A program made the position numbers and the translations under genes. A stretch of DNA of 64,000 nt from Sycobia sp. Sy_11 (Eukaryota; Arthropoda; Insecta; Hymenoptera; Epichrysomallidae), in NCBI GenBank assembly GCA_018907035.1, contig JACCIC010000052.1, forward strand, positions 1,252,501 to 1,316,500, written 5' to 3'. The notes beneath the pieces were generated by a model. It was not told where the DNA came from, searched no databases, and worked only from the letters and a program-made list of their open reading frames with translations. Numbering within the stretch: position 1 is the first letter of the stretch; each line of letters begins with the position of its first letter. Below, piece after piece: positions 1-10,525 of the stretch.

Positions 1-1002
1 GTGAATGCATATAAACGAGTATAATTATATAAAACTCGCTGTCTTTACCGTATGCGCATTACATTTATTTTTGTACATGCGATAAGATTAGGCAAGTCCC
101 AGGTATCTCGTATTTCTTCTGTCTGCCTCATGACAATGTATTATCTCTCTATATTCCTTTTTTTCGCGCTTCAAATGACCTATACCGTACTTCTAACTCC
201 GAGTTTCCCATCAGTCTGGCTATTTGCTATACTCGAGTGAATAGATCGATAATGTATTTGCATCGGCATGTTTGTACAAAAAAAGCCTATACAGAAACAC
301 GCTGAAAATGAAGATGTTTCTCAAACTATAATAAGAATAAAGACTAATAAAAATAAGAAAACTCCAAAGATATCGCAACTGCAAAGCTCGACTGCAAAGT
401 ATGATTTCTGGGCATACTCATATGAAACAACTAGTTTTAACATAGAGGTGCGAACATGCGCAAACTAATGTTATTATTCAAAATACATGAAATTTTGAAT
501 AATTCTATAATACTCTATAGCACATACGCGAGCATATGTGCATACCGTCAGTACGTATTTTTCTATATTCGCGCAGATTTATCACCGATCTCAGAGCTCG
601 ATGTCTGCGCCCATAAAATGTACAAGAGTGTACACCTGAATCAGAAGGTAATTCGAGAGTCGTAAAGGGCAGACCGCTTAAAAAGGCCTCTATAGTCGAA
701 TAAATGAGTCGTCGCGCTTAACTTATGAGAAGTAGGGGGAAAAAAGAGATAGAGCAGAACGTTGTTACGCGCTACTTTGAAACCCGGCACCTACGCGACG
801 TGCTCTTATCACGTCTGCCCCTCCCCCCACTCTTTCACCGCAGTGCTTTCTTTCACTTTGTACCTCGTACATTGCTCCCGAGGCCACTCATACTTTTATA
901 CACCTCTCAATATTACATTGGATTCATTTTTACCTCTCCCATTCTGCTTATTCACCCTTCAGCCTCTTACGCCTGGCTGCTCTCTATAATATATTGAAAT
1001 GC

Positions 1003-1005
<3 letters not shown>
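1..1005. other. Left flank without recognisable gene
   Basis: Mixed-composition sequence with several short open frames that overlap one another on the same strand and match no family I know. The part from about 560 to 960 is less AT-rich than its surroundings and could be a regulatory or repeat remnant. Nothing supports a gene. Confidence 0.4.

Positions 1006-1085
<80 letters not shown>
1006..1085. repeat. Compound microsatellite (CT)n(AT)n
   Basis: An uninterrupted CT run of about 34 bases passes directly into an AT run of about 46 bases. Open frames across it on both strands are low-complexity translations and not genes. Confidence 0.98.
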
Positions 1086-1090
<5 letters not shown>

Positions 1091-2083
1091 AAGTCTTAGC
1101 CTTTTAATCCTAGCGAAACACCGAGAAAAATTTGTTTTCAAACAATCAAAATGTTATTCGGCTTTAATGAAAAGTATATTATAAGCATTAAAAAGTATAC
1201 GAAAAATAAATTTAATAAATGTTAAACTCTGGTACTCAAAGTTGAACACACAACGTATTGAAAAATTAATTTAAGTACTCTGTTGTCAAAACTCCGTCTC
1301 CGCTACATCTATACATTAATTAATAATTATATCTAGTATATTTAATTTTCAATAAGAATAACAATAATTGTATTGCCATTCTTTTAAATTGTTCCATTCT
1401 ATTGGTCATTAGTTTAAGAATGTTATCGAAATTAAAATTATGATTTTATGTTGTAAAATTTAAAGTACCTATTTTTCGAACATACACATCACTACGTATG
1501 TTTCATTAAACGATATTTGAATGTAGTCGTTCTAAGCTTTCAAATCGCTTAATTATAAATTAATCAATTGTTTTTTATGGTTTAATCTTATAAGTTCTAT
1601 TATATAATGTAGTAAAGTGTAAAATTATAAATAAAATTATAATAACGAAGGATAAAACTGAATATTCAACGCGATATAAAATTCGTTATTTGTACAATAA
1701 GTTCGTTTACAAAGGTTTAATCTGGTTATTAGTTTCTTTAAAAATATAATAGCGACTACATAAGCGAATCTTTTCTTTAAAATCTGAGTAAATGTTAAAT
1801 TATATTCTCCACACTTTAATATTAAATTTTAATCTTGAAATTTAGGATTCATAAACGTGCAATTATCAGAGTAATGAAATCATCTATAAAATATTTTCGA
1901 TAGTATTCGTAATAATGTTCAATTTATCTTGTCCCTAATTATTTCATCAATGCAAATTCAATGTTTCACTTATCCGGATCAACAAAACTACTATAAATTT
2001 AAATAATATTTAATGAAGCAGTTTAACCTGATTTAACCTAACTTTTTAAAACTTTTTGTAAGTAAAGATGTATAAGGAGGAAG
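1086..2083. other. AT-rich intergenic DNA
   Basis: Strongly AT-rich DNA with stops in all frames. I see no gene, RNA or repeat structure. Confidence 0.5.
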
Positions 2084-2085
2084 AG

Positions 2086-2178
<93 letters not shown>
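2084..2178. repeat. Microsatellite (GATA)n(GA)n
   Basis: A few GATA units run into a long perfect GA tract of about 75 bases. Confidence 0.98.
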
Positions 2179-2180
<2 letters not shown>

Positions 2181-3968
2181 AAAACTTTTATGCATATTAA
2201 TTGTTCACCAATTTTTGTTTGGATCCTCTTTATAAATTAAAATTGAATGTTGTTCAAATTAATTAATTTTATAGTATTTTAAAATATTTGACAATTATCA
2301 ATTAGAAATAGATTATTACGTATAGAAACAATAAATCAATTAGAGCAATCGTAAAAGTCGCACTACACTGAATGCAAAAATAATTTCCACTGTTATATAA
2401 GTAATAGAATTTCGATGGCATAAGCTGTCTATAAGTTCAAGATAGAGATATATAACTTCTGGCATTAGGTTAAACTAAAGTCGATTATGTCGTACACTTG
2501 AGTCGTTTATAACAAGAGATTGTTGTTTACAAGATAAACTGTCTAAACAGTGATTTAATTAATAGAATGAATGATATGAAATCTACTGTAAACTCAGACT
2601 TAAAAATAATATAGAATCTTAAAATGGTACCTTAAAAGTTATACCTACATAAATTTTCTTTTCTAATTTTCCATATCATATTTTGAAAAGTAGGAAAATA
2701 ATAATTGTTTATTAAAAATATTATTAAACTGAATCAAATAATGTGCAACGCTTATTAAATTATTCACTTATTCTACACAAGAAAATGTTAATACTTTTAT
2801 ATTATATAATTTTATATACCTACAATTTTGCAAATTTATCGGAGCAAATGATTATATTTGCTCGCATGCATACATAATTATTATAGGTCGTTAAAAAACT
2901 TATTAACATATAAATATAGAAAGTTAATATTACTTGAGAGTTATTTGATTAAGAGAATCTGATACTTATATTGTCCAATAATAATTTATTTAAATAAAAA
3001 AGGTGATCTTTCAGTCGATACTATTATTCAAAAATTTTTATTTATCTCGAGCTCTTATTTTTAGAATTTTGAACTATTTACTTTAGTTGAAACATACTGA
3101 TAAGTACATTTAAAAAATCTATGATGTATTGATTTTCGGTTCTTTAAAAATGTAATATTTAAAAAAAAATTATCTTAATTTTAATAACTTGAATTCTCAT
3201 AGAGATGTTTTATAAATAAATTAGTAGTTTGATGAGCGTCGTTTATAAGATTTTTTTAATAACGTTAAATACGCGGTTTGAGATTAGTATTGCGTTTATT
3301 TTGTTAAATATATTTTTATTGTTAGATACTTTTACTAGATAATAACTCTTTCCATTTAGAAAACAAAGCCAGGAATTACGCTTAGCCTTATATACTGTTC
3401 TTTTTGAATCTAGATTTTATTTTTTGAATTCAATTTTCTTTCCCAAGGCTTTATTTTTATATCTACAGAATACTTTTTAAAAATTTCCATCAGATATCTA
3501 ACATTCTATCTACTAATAATTTTTCTTTCGTGATGTTTCATTTGTTGGATGATATTATTATTTAATGTTTGTTTTAGTATGTTTTTTAATAATACTTTAT
3601 TTTATTTATTTTATTTTAATATGTATAAAATAATGGACTGCACGTTTCTTTTTACAAAACTTATATCTGAAAATAAGATGTAAGTATAAAAAAAATTAAT
3701 GGCTTGGTTATTCGTTGTAGATTATAAAATCTATTTTTAAATATTAATATGATAAATTTAAATTCTCACTATAAACATAAAGTAAATAAGTATTTGTTTT
3801 TAATAAAAATGAAACCTATAGTAATTGAATGATGTAGTTATTAAGCGCAATTCAAAATGAAAGGATGTTATTTCTTTCTAATAATAAACTATATAGTGGA
3901 ATAAGTGACTATTTACATATTAATTACATTTATTTGTTTTGACAATAATTCGTGAAGATGCCATTTAT

Positions 3969-4177
3969 AGTGTTTTGTTTTAAAGAACAGCAATATATGG
4001 TCAATATTCGGGATAGATTAGGCATAGTGTGGTTCACAGGGAATCTAAAGTACCTAAAGTGTCTTTGAACCAATAATGGAATGGTTCGAGAAAAACAGTA
4101 GAAAAATAGATATAAGCAGTCAAAAATTTAGTTCTCTAAATCACAAATAAAAATATACCTGCAATAAATGATTTACA
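3969..4177 (+). repeat. Dispersed ~0.2-kb repeat, copy 1
   Basis: This stretch begins AGTGTTTTGTTTTAAAGAAC and aligns over its whole length, with scattered substitutions, to 30988-31190 in the same orientation. Shared blocks include GATTAG, GAATCTAAAGTA and TAATGGAAT/TAGTGGAAT. No coding content is visible. It is probably a non-autonomous transposon fragment of unknown class. Confidence 0.75.
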
Positions 4178-4581
4178 TATAATATGTGCAACTTCTATTT
4201 GCATATGTATATTTATAATGTAACGGTGACGCTTTTTCACGAATGGCTAGCTCTGAGCTACGATGCATTTGATGATCTCCAACGACTATATTTTGTATAA
4301 TAAGAAAATTGATCGCTTCGAGAGTTGAACATATAAACAGTACTTGCCGATATAATAATCAAGAATAATTAGTGGCATGAAAGAGCGGGAGAAGGAGCGC
4401 TACACAACCTACTCATCGGACAGTTGGCTTCTGTCTTTTCTTTGCTGTCACGCGCGCATATATATGGAGAATCCTCGATAATTTTAATATCTTAGCGGAA
4501 CGTTGGTAATGATTAGCGAAAATGCAGTATCAAAATCAATATACATTTTGAACAGTAACAAATAGTTCTTCTGTTAAAAGT

Positions 4582-4652
4582 GTCGGTGTAGCTCAGTGAA
4601 TAAAAAAAAGCGCAGCTTCAAACCTCGTGCGAGAGGGTGTCAATATAATCTA
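4582..4652 (+). other. tRNA-like / possible SINE head remnant
   Basis: The text GGTGTAGCTCAGTGAATAA resembles a pol III A box of tRNA type. It is followed about 45 bases later by a degenerate GAGGGTGTCAA that could be a decayed B box. The cloverleaf does not close properly, so this is not called as a tRNA gene. A tRNA-derived SINE remnant or chance are both possible. Confidence 0.25.
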
Positions 4653-4667
4653 AGAAAAACTATATTT

Positions 4668-4668
<1 letters not shown>

Positions 4669-4727
<59 letters not shown>
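4669..4727. repeat. Microsatellite (AT)n
   Basis: About 58 bases of perfect alternating AT. Confidence 0.98.
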
Positions 4728-4730
<3 letters not shown>

Positions 4731-5622
4731 AGCCGAATTAACTAAGTGATCAATAAAAAAGTAAAAACGAGCATCGATAATCGCACGCTTTCTATACTAG
4801 TAATAAGCATTCGAGTTTATTCAGATAGACTATTCCCTTTGATTGTCAATTCCAACCGTATGAAAGTAGAAGAGTAGAAGAAAGTAAGTAGTAAGTAGTG
4901 GTAGTATGAAAGTAGAAAATCAGAACCAAAATAAAACATTGTCTTTCCGCAGGGTAGCAACCATTTTTAAATGTCTAAAATGTACAAATGTACATTAAAC
5001 CACTCCTTTCTCCTACTATTTATTTTTAATCAATCAAATATATTTGCCGAAGTACAGCATTTGGGAAGGCGTAGAAACAATTGTACTCGTTTTTGATTTA
5101 AATAGAACATTTTTTCACGAATTCGGTTATTAACTTACATATATTTTGAAAAAGTACAGATCCATAAGGAAGTTTTAAAGAAAGTATGTATCATTATAAA
5201 TTTAAACATACTTCGCTAATGCAATGAAAAGATGAGATTTAGGAAAATAGTGCTGTAGTAGAGGAAAAGTATTGCCATTTAGAATATTGTTCTGGGTTTG
5301 TACGTGTCTTGTAATTATCTTTCTGGTCTTGATGTGTTAGCGTTGTATTAATCTTCACAAACAGGTTTTTCTTTAAATTTTGCAAATTCATCGAATATTT
5401 CTCAAAATAGTATGAAAATAATAAAAAGACCAAAAAATATTATAATGAAAAACTGTTTTTTAGTTCGTCGATTAGTTGCATCCGAGTAAAGCGAATACAC
5501 TATTCTCGCTGTTAAATAGTATTCAGAGTATTGAAATCGCGCGTATCGTATACTATTTTATAGCTCCTGTAATACAAACATGCCAACTTCATTGTAATAT
5601 GACAAAATGTAATATATTATGC
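4728..5622. other. AT-rich flank left of the Polinton
   Basis: No gene is visible. A GTAGTAAG-type short tandem stretch lies near 4865-4915. The final six bases before the element (TTATGC) do not match the six after its right end (CATTAC), so no clean target duplication is seen. Confidence 0.5.
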
Positions 5623-5989
5623 AGTAGATAAGCTGTGAGAGTTCTGGATCACTTCCGGTGTGATTCAGAACTCTTATAGCTTACAGCGTTTACGTCACAG
5701 ACTCTGACGTCACGGTAGCTCCGGATTACTACCAGTAACCCAGAACTCTCATAGGTTACAGCGGTTACGTCAAGAACGATACGCGCAGTTCCAGGATGAT
5801 CCAGAACGCCCATAGCTTACAACGTCGACGTCAGAGGCCATGACGTCAGCGACCTTTAGCACCATATACTTTTCTCTCTCCCTCTCTCGTAGAGGGAAAG
5901 AAAAGTATGTAATTCTCTCTCTCACGACGCGCTGTTTTTTAAATACTACGCCGCACGTCCACTACCGGTGTGTGTAAGAGAGAGTGCGC
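5623..5989 (+). repeat. Left terminal inverted repeat of the Polinton
   Basis: It pairs with 24974-25351 in inverted orientation over almost its whole length with scattered differences. It opens with AGT, then a 51-bp near-palindrome (5631-5681), then repeats of a block of the form CAGAACTC..TAG.TTACAGCG.TTACGTCA (near 5667, 5741 and 5801). Two perfect TGACGTCA octamers lie at 5705-5712 and 5841-5848. The inner end carries the short tract CATATACTTTTCTCTCTC. Confidence 0.95.
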
Positions 5990-6238
5990 TATATACTTTT
6001 CTCGCTGACAATACCAGTTGCGTGTTGGAGAGAGAGAAAAGTATATAGCTTTCTCTTTTCCAATACCGCTCGCTGTATTACAGAGGAGGTTCTATGATGT
6101 CCATGGGAGCTAGACGGAGAGAGAGCAATATACTTTTCTCTCTCTATCTGCCAGAGCTCTTATATTATACAAATAAGCTTATACTTACCGATAGAAATTT
6201 TTCCGCTGCTCTTATATACTCTCTTTGCACCTGTATAT

Positions 6239-6239
<1 letters not shown>

Positions 6240-6285
<46 letters not shown>
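6240..6285. repeat. Microsatellite (TA)n
   Basis: Perfect alternating TA of about 46 bases inside the Polinton, between the left TIR and the first gene. The ORF over it is not real. Confidence 0.97.
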
Positions 6286-6286
<1 letters not shown>

Positions 6287-6399
6287 CTAAATAATTACAA
6301 TAAAAGCACTGTTTTTTAAGCAAATGCAATAGATTTATTCAATTTAATAAGAATAGCAATTTTTGTTAAATTTCATTAATATTAAAATATGTAACTACA

Positions 6400-7037
6400 T
6401 TATACACTTTTTTTAAACTCTTCGAATTCTCGTTCAACCTCTTCATTCAATATTTTTACGTAACAATCACAATTATAGAATTCATGTGTTTTAATGTGAA
6501 AATTAAAACACTTTTGTTTCTCCAAAAGTTTCATGTTTTCAACATTAGTTAACTTCGCACTAATGCAATCTTCAAACCGCCAAGGCTCGTTGAAATCATT
6601 AATCTTATTATAACAAATATTTAGAGTATCGGCTAAAATTAACCACCGTAATGCCTCAAGAATTACATTTTTAACATCGATGATATATTGCTTTCCTATT
6701 TTATCTAATAAAATAGAAAAAACTTCAGCGACATTTCCTTCCTGATTTTTAATATATTTTCCATTGCATTCTACATCGCTGCATCTGTATTGAAATTTTA
6801 ATTTCCAAATCTTTTAAGTAGATATCTCCCTGGATACTCCGTGCAAAGTTTCTGCAAATATTCTTCTTTTTCGAGTTTACTTGTTAAACTTTTATTAAGT
6901 TCTTCAACGGTGACCCGCACTTCTAAATGTATTAAATTAACACAATTCAAAATTGCAATCCAAGCCCACGTTGTGAACCACACTAGCATATTGTCGACAA
7001 AATTAATGCACGTTTTCTTATTACAACGCGGCGCCAT
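6400..7037 (-). pseudogene. Polinton left-arm hypothetical protein, frameshifted
   Basis: I do not recognise the family. An ATG at 7037 opens about 80 codons (MAPRCNKKTCINF...). The frame shifts near 6800, where the reading continues for about 135 more codons without a stop and ends EEFEEFKKSV at 6400. The second part has no ATG, so a simple ORF list would miss it. Joined it is about 210 residues: an N-terminal hydrophobic, Trp-rich segment (about residues 12-33) that could be a membrane span, then a charged helical region, then a Cys/His-bearing stretch (FHIKTHEFYNCDCYV) near the C terminus. It reads toward the left TIR and is the outermost gene of that arm. One frameshift is the only visible damage. 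Confidence 0.55.
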
Positions 7038-7484
7038 TGTAAATTTAATATAAAGTGTCGACGATATAACTAGTTAAAGCGCAGATTTAAAACTGATGTG
7101 GATGCAGCAGTCAAATTATCTCATGGTGTTAGACCTACATTTACATTCAGAAAATTTCTTCACCGTTTTCTCTTTTTCCCCAATTCATTGCCCTTTTTCA
7201 TTTCCTACGACACTTGCCTAGGTCGCATAGCTATCCGTATGCAAGGCCCCCTGCTGCTTACACGAGAGTCAGTCCGAGCTCCCCTGTTGTTTACATCAGA
7301 GACAGTTCGAGCAGTAGAGGAGGATGTTTTCAATGCCGCTTACTGTAATTCATAGGCAGGTAGAGAAAAAGAAGATTTTTCTACACAAGGCAGGCAGTTC
7401 AGTCGAAACTCAGTTTCGAAAACATTACAACATCAATGAAAAGTTTTTTCTCTATAGATCAATTTTATTTCTATTACGTACACA
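7038..7484. other. Spacer between two leftward Polinton genes
   Basis: About 450 bp with a less AT-rich centre (7140-7330). A rightward open frame of 85 codons at 7098-7355 has no supporting feature. The place fits the 5' region of the leftward gene at 7037 and the 3' region of the one ending at 7485. Nothing definite is seen. Confidence 0.4.
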
Positions 7485-7997
7485 TTAAAAATAAACTTTT
7501 TCATCCATTTCTTGCAGCCTTCGATGACGATTTTCAAGTATCCAAGATTTTAGTAAATATGCATTCTGTACTGCGCATACAGGCTTAAAGCATAATGTAT
7601 TATGACTCCAGTACGTATTGCCTGAACCATGTAATTTCCATAATGGAGGGCACTTTAAGTCCCCAAGATTTTTAATATTGTTTGAAAATTTTGCAGGTAT
7701 ATTTTCTTTTGAAGAACTTTCACATAGATCGGTTGAGCATTTTGTCAAACAATTAGCAATTATTTTTTCAATTTCTTCATATGGTATATTACCTGAACTC
7801 CATGGTAACCCGCGATAATTACGTTCGAACCATCGATTCTCACTCTTTTCTTTCTCAGACAGTCTGCACCATTTTTTCGGTGCTTGAAACAAATAAACTA
7901 TTGGTGCATCGTCTTCAAGAATAATTATTACAACTTCTTTCAAAATAAATTCATCCAAAGAGCTTTAAAAGCCTTGCGCGTCTACAATGTACAACAT
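7485..7997 (-). pseudogene. Small outward-facing gene, copy A (unknown; RNase H-fold-like?)
   Basis: About 170 codons from ATG at 7997, with one in-frame TAA at 7965-7967 just after the opening MLYIVDAQGF. The rest (7958-7485) is open. It is clearly homologous to the rightward gene at 19530-20030: both open with YIV-acidic-x-GF, then a hydrophobic strand ending in LF, then RNYRGLPWSSG / MNYNGIPWNSG, then a C-terminal Cys/His cluster ending CAVQNA / CALHNV plus a short helix. Family function is unknown to me. The layout (acidic strand first, Cys-His cluster and helix last) recalls DnaQ/Maelstrom-like exonuclease folds, but this is speculation. The gene reads outward, toward the left end. Confidence 0.65.
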
Positions 7998-8790
7998 AAT
8001 GAGTAAGAATGATTTTTTTTAATATCCAATTGCTTTTATAGATAAATCAACATCCTCACTATTATCTTTTCATTGCATATGCAGTTTTTATAATACATAT
8101 TTCTCACTATTCGCATATATTGCTTTTCAGTAATTTTTAATTCATTTAAGCATTTCATTTAAAGCAAGAGATATATGTTTAACTTGAAAAGTGAAAGGAT
8201 ATTTTCCAGCATATATTAGGCATGCTACTATATCAACGTTTACTTATATAGAAGTTTACTTATATAGAGTCATTGTAACAAACAAAATTTTAAGGCTTCG
8301 CTAGTTATACAATTAAGACGAAGCAGCAAATTTACACAGTATAGATTTGAATTTCAAACTATTCACCTCTTTATATATTGATAGCTTGTTGTGATCAGCT
8401 TTTTTTACCCTATACAAGTTACTGATATTTATAGAAAATAAATTATAGTGAAATAGTTCTTTTTTTAAACGTGTATTGTTTTAATGATATTAAATCATCT
8501 TGTTTTGTAAGCGTATTGTCAAGCATTATAACGTTATTAAAATATTATCAGGATGTCATTCAGTGGCTCGAAGAATTCTGTTTATTTGCAACTAGAAGTA
8601 TGGCTGATAGTGATGATATCGTTTGATGGACGGATCATGCGTCTCCAGCAATCACATCGATAAACCGTCTCATAAAAAATACTAGAATTACGTCTGAGAA
8701 ACGACATTATCATACACTTGCAAATCATTTTCAAAGCATTTTTTGCAAATGAAATAGTTATGCTAAAAAGGGAGTGGTTTAGCGCAAAAG
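7998..8790. other. Divergent spacer between left arm and polymerase
   Basis: About 0.8 kb of AT-rich DNA between the leftward gene ending upstream and the rightward polymerase. It should hold the divergent promoters of both arms, but I can point to no clear element. An upstream ATG region near 8552 shows stops in all frames. A short repeat (GTTTACTTATATAGA twice) lies near 8238-8265. Confidence 0.4.
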
Positions 8791-10482
8791 GAGGATGAGA
8801 AGGTAACTTGGAGTGATGTTGAATCTGCTTTCAACAATTGTATAAAATCTGGACTTGTAACGAATATCAAACATCATAATATTCATACATTTTTATCTAA
8901 TTCATTTAAATTGGTTGAACCGAAAATTAAACTATATTTACAAAATCATAGAGCTATTAAAATTAATACAGTGTTCTCTGCAGAGTATATTGCATCTAAA
9001 AATTCAGAGCAAATAGTAGAAATAAAGTATTTTAATACAAAAAATTCAGAATTATTTAGTACTAAGAATATAAAAGAATGGTTTGCAACGTATGTTAAAG
9101 AGCCCATTCAACGTGATATGGATGAATTTCAAGAGAGAGATTCTGGTTGTTCGTTGCATTCTATACTAAATTTAGCTATCAATATGTATAAATTCAATCC
9201 TATAAAAGATAGCTTATATATTGCACTACCTGCAGCAATAGAAAAAAAAGATGCATGTGTTAATGTAAAAATAATGATGATCAGTGCTTTAAATGGACAG
9301 TTTTATCAGCTTTATATCCAGCTAAAGTAAATTCTAATAGACTTTCGGCATATAAGCAGTATGAAAATGTTCTCAATTTTAAAGATATTGAATTTCCAGT
9401 CAATACAAAAGATATCATTAAATTTGAGAAATATAATCATAATATTTCAATTAATTTATATATGTTGAAAAAGAAAAAAAAATGTCTTTCATGTATCTCC
9501 ATGCTATATAACAGCTATAAAAAAGGAAAAGCATGTGAATTTACTTATTATATAAGATAACTACAATGATGAAAATAGCGAAAGCATAAGTGATGATAAT
9601 CTCCAACCTTATTATCACTATGTTTGGATTAAGAATTTATCTCGCTTGATGAGTTCGCAATTGTCAAAACATAATGGAAAATTTTACCTATGCGATCGTT
9701 GTCTGCATTATTTTATATCCGCAGAAAAATTGACATTGCATAGCATTGATTGTCAGGACAAAAATCATTGCAAAATTAAACTACCGACTGAAAAGAATAA
9801 TATTTTACAGTTTAACAACTTTTCATATAAGGAACGTGTCCCATTTGTTATACATGCAGATTTTGAATGTATATTAGAAAAAATAGAAAATCATAAATAT
9901 GCACAGCAACGACATAAAGCATTTAGTGTTGGTTTATATACAAAATGTAGTTTTTATGATCCACAATCGGAATACCAAAGTTATAAATAAGTAGATCAAG
10001 AAATAAGACCATCGCCTGCTAAATGGTTCATGCAGAAATTACAAGCATTTTCAGAACAAATAGCATAAGTATATGAGAATTAATAACCAATGAATAGACT
10101 TACAGATATTGAAATCTTAAATTTTGAAAAAGCAAAAATTTGTCATATTTGTGAAAAGAATTTGAACTGTGATGATACAAAAGTCCAAGACCATTGTCAT
10201 CTCATAGGACGCTAAGTTTATTTAGAGTTTTATATTATCCATTTTTTAAAATTTGAATATCAATTACCGATATCGAGGTCCTGCGCATAATTCATGTAAT
10301 TTGAATTATAATGATTCAAAAGTTATACCAGTTGTGTTCCACAATTTATCAGGGTATGATTCACATTTATTCATTAAAGAGCCCGCAACAAATGTTGAAG
10401 GTCGAGTATATCTTCTACGAGAAAATAAGGAAAAACATATCTCATTTACAAAATATATAAAAGGCATAGACATTAGTTTCAT

Positions 10483-10525
<43 letters not shown>

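Larger units (their letters stand above)
2179..4668. other. AT-rich intergenic DNA
   Basis: About 2.5 kb with no open frame of note. It holds the dispersed repeat copy at 3969-4177 and a weak tRNA-like stretch at 4582-4652, both listed separately. The rest is featureless to my reading. Confidence 0.5.

Noticed and set aside
959..1184. Open frames over the CT/AT repeat on both strands
   Set aside because: They are translations of dinucleotide repeats (poly Leu-Ser, Tyr-Ile, Arg-Glu) with no other content.
7098..7355. 85-codon rightward frame between two leftward Polinton genes
   Set aside because: No family phrase, opposite strand to its neighbours, and placed in what should be a promoter/terminator spacer.
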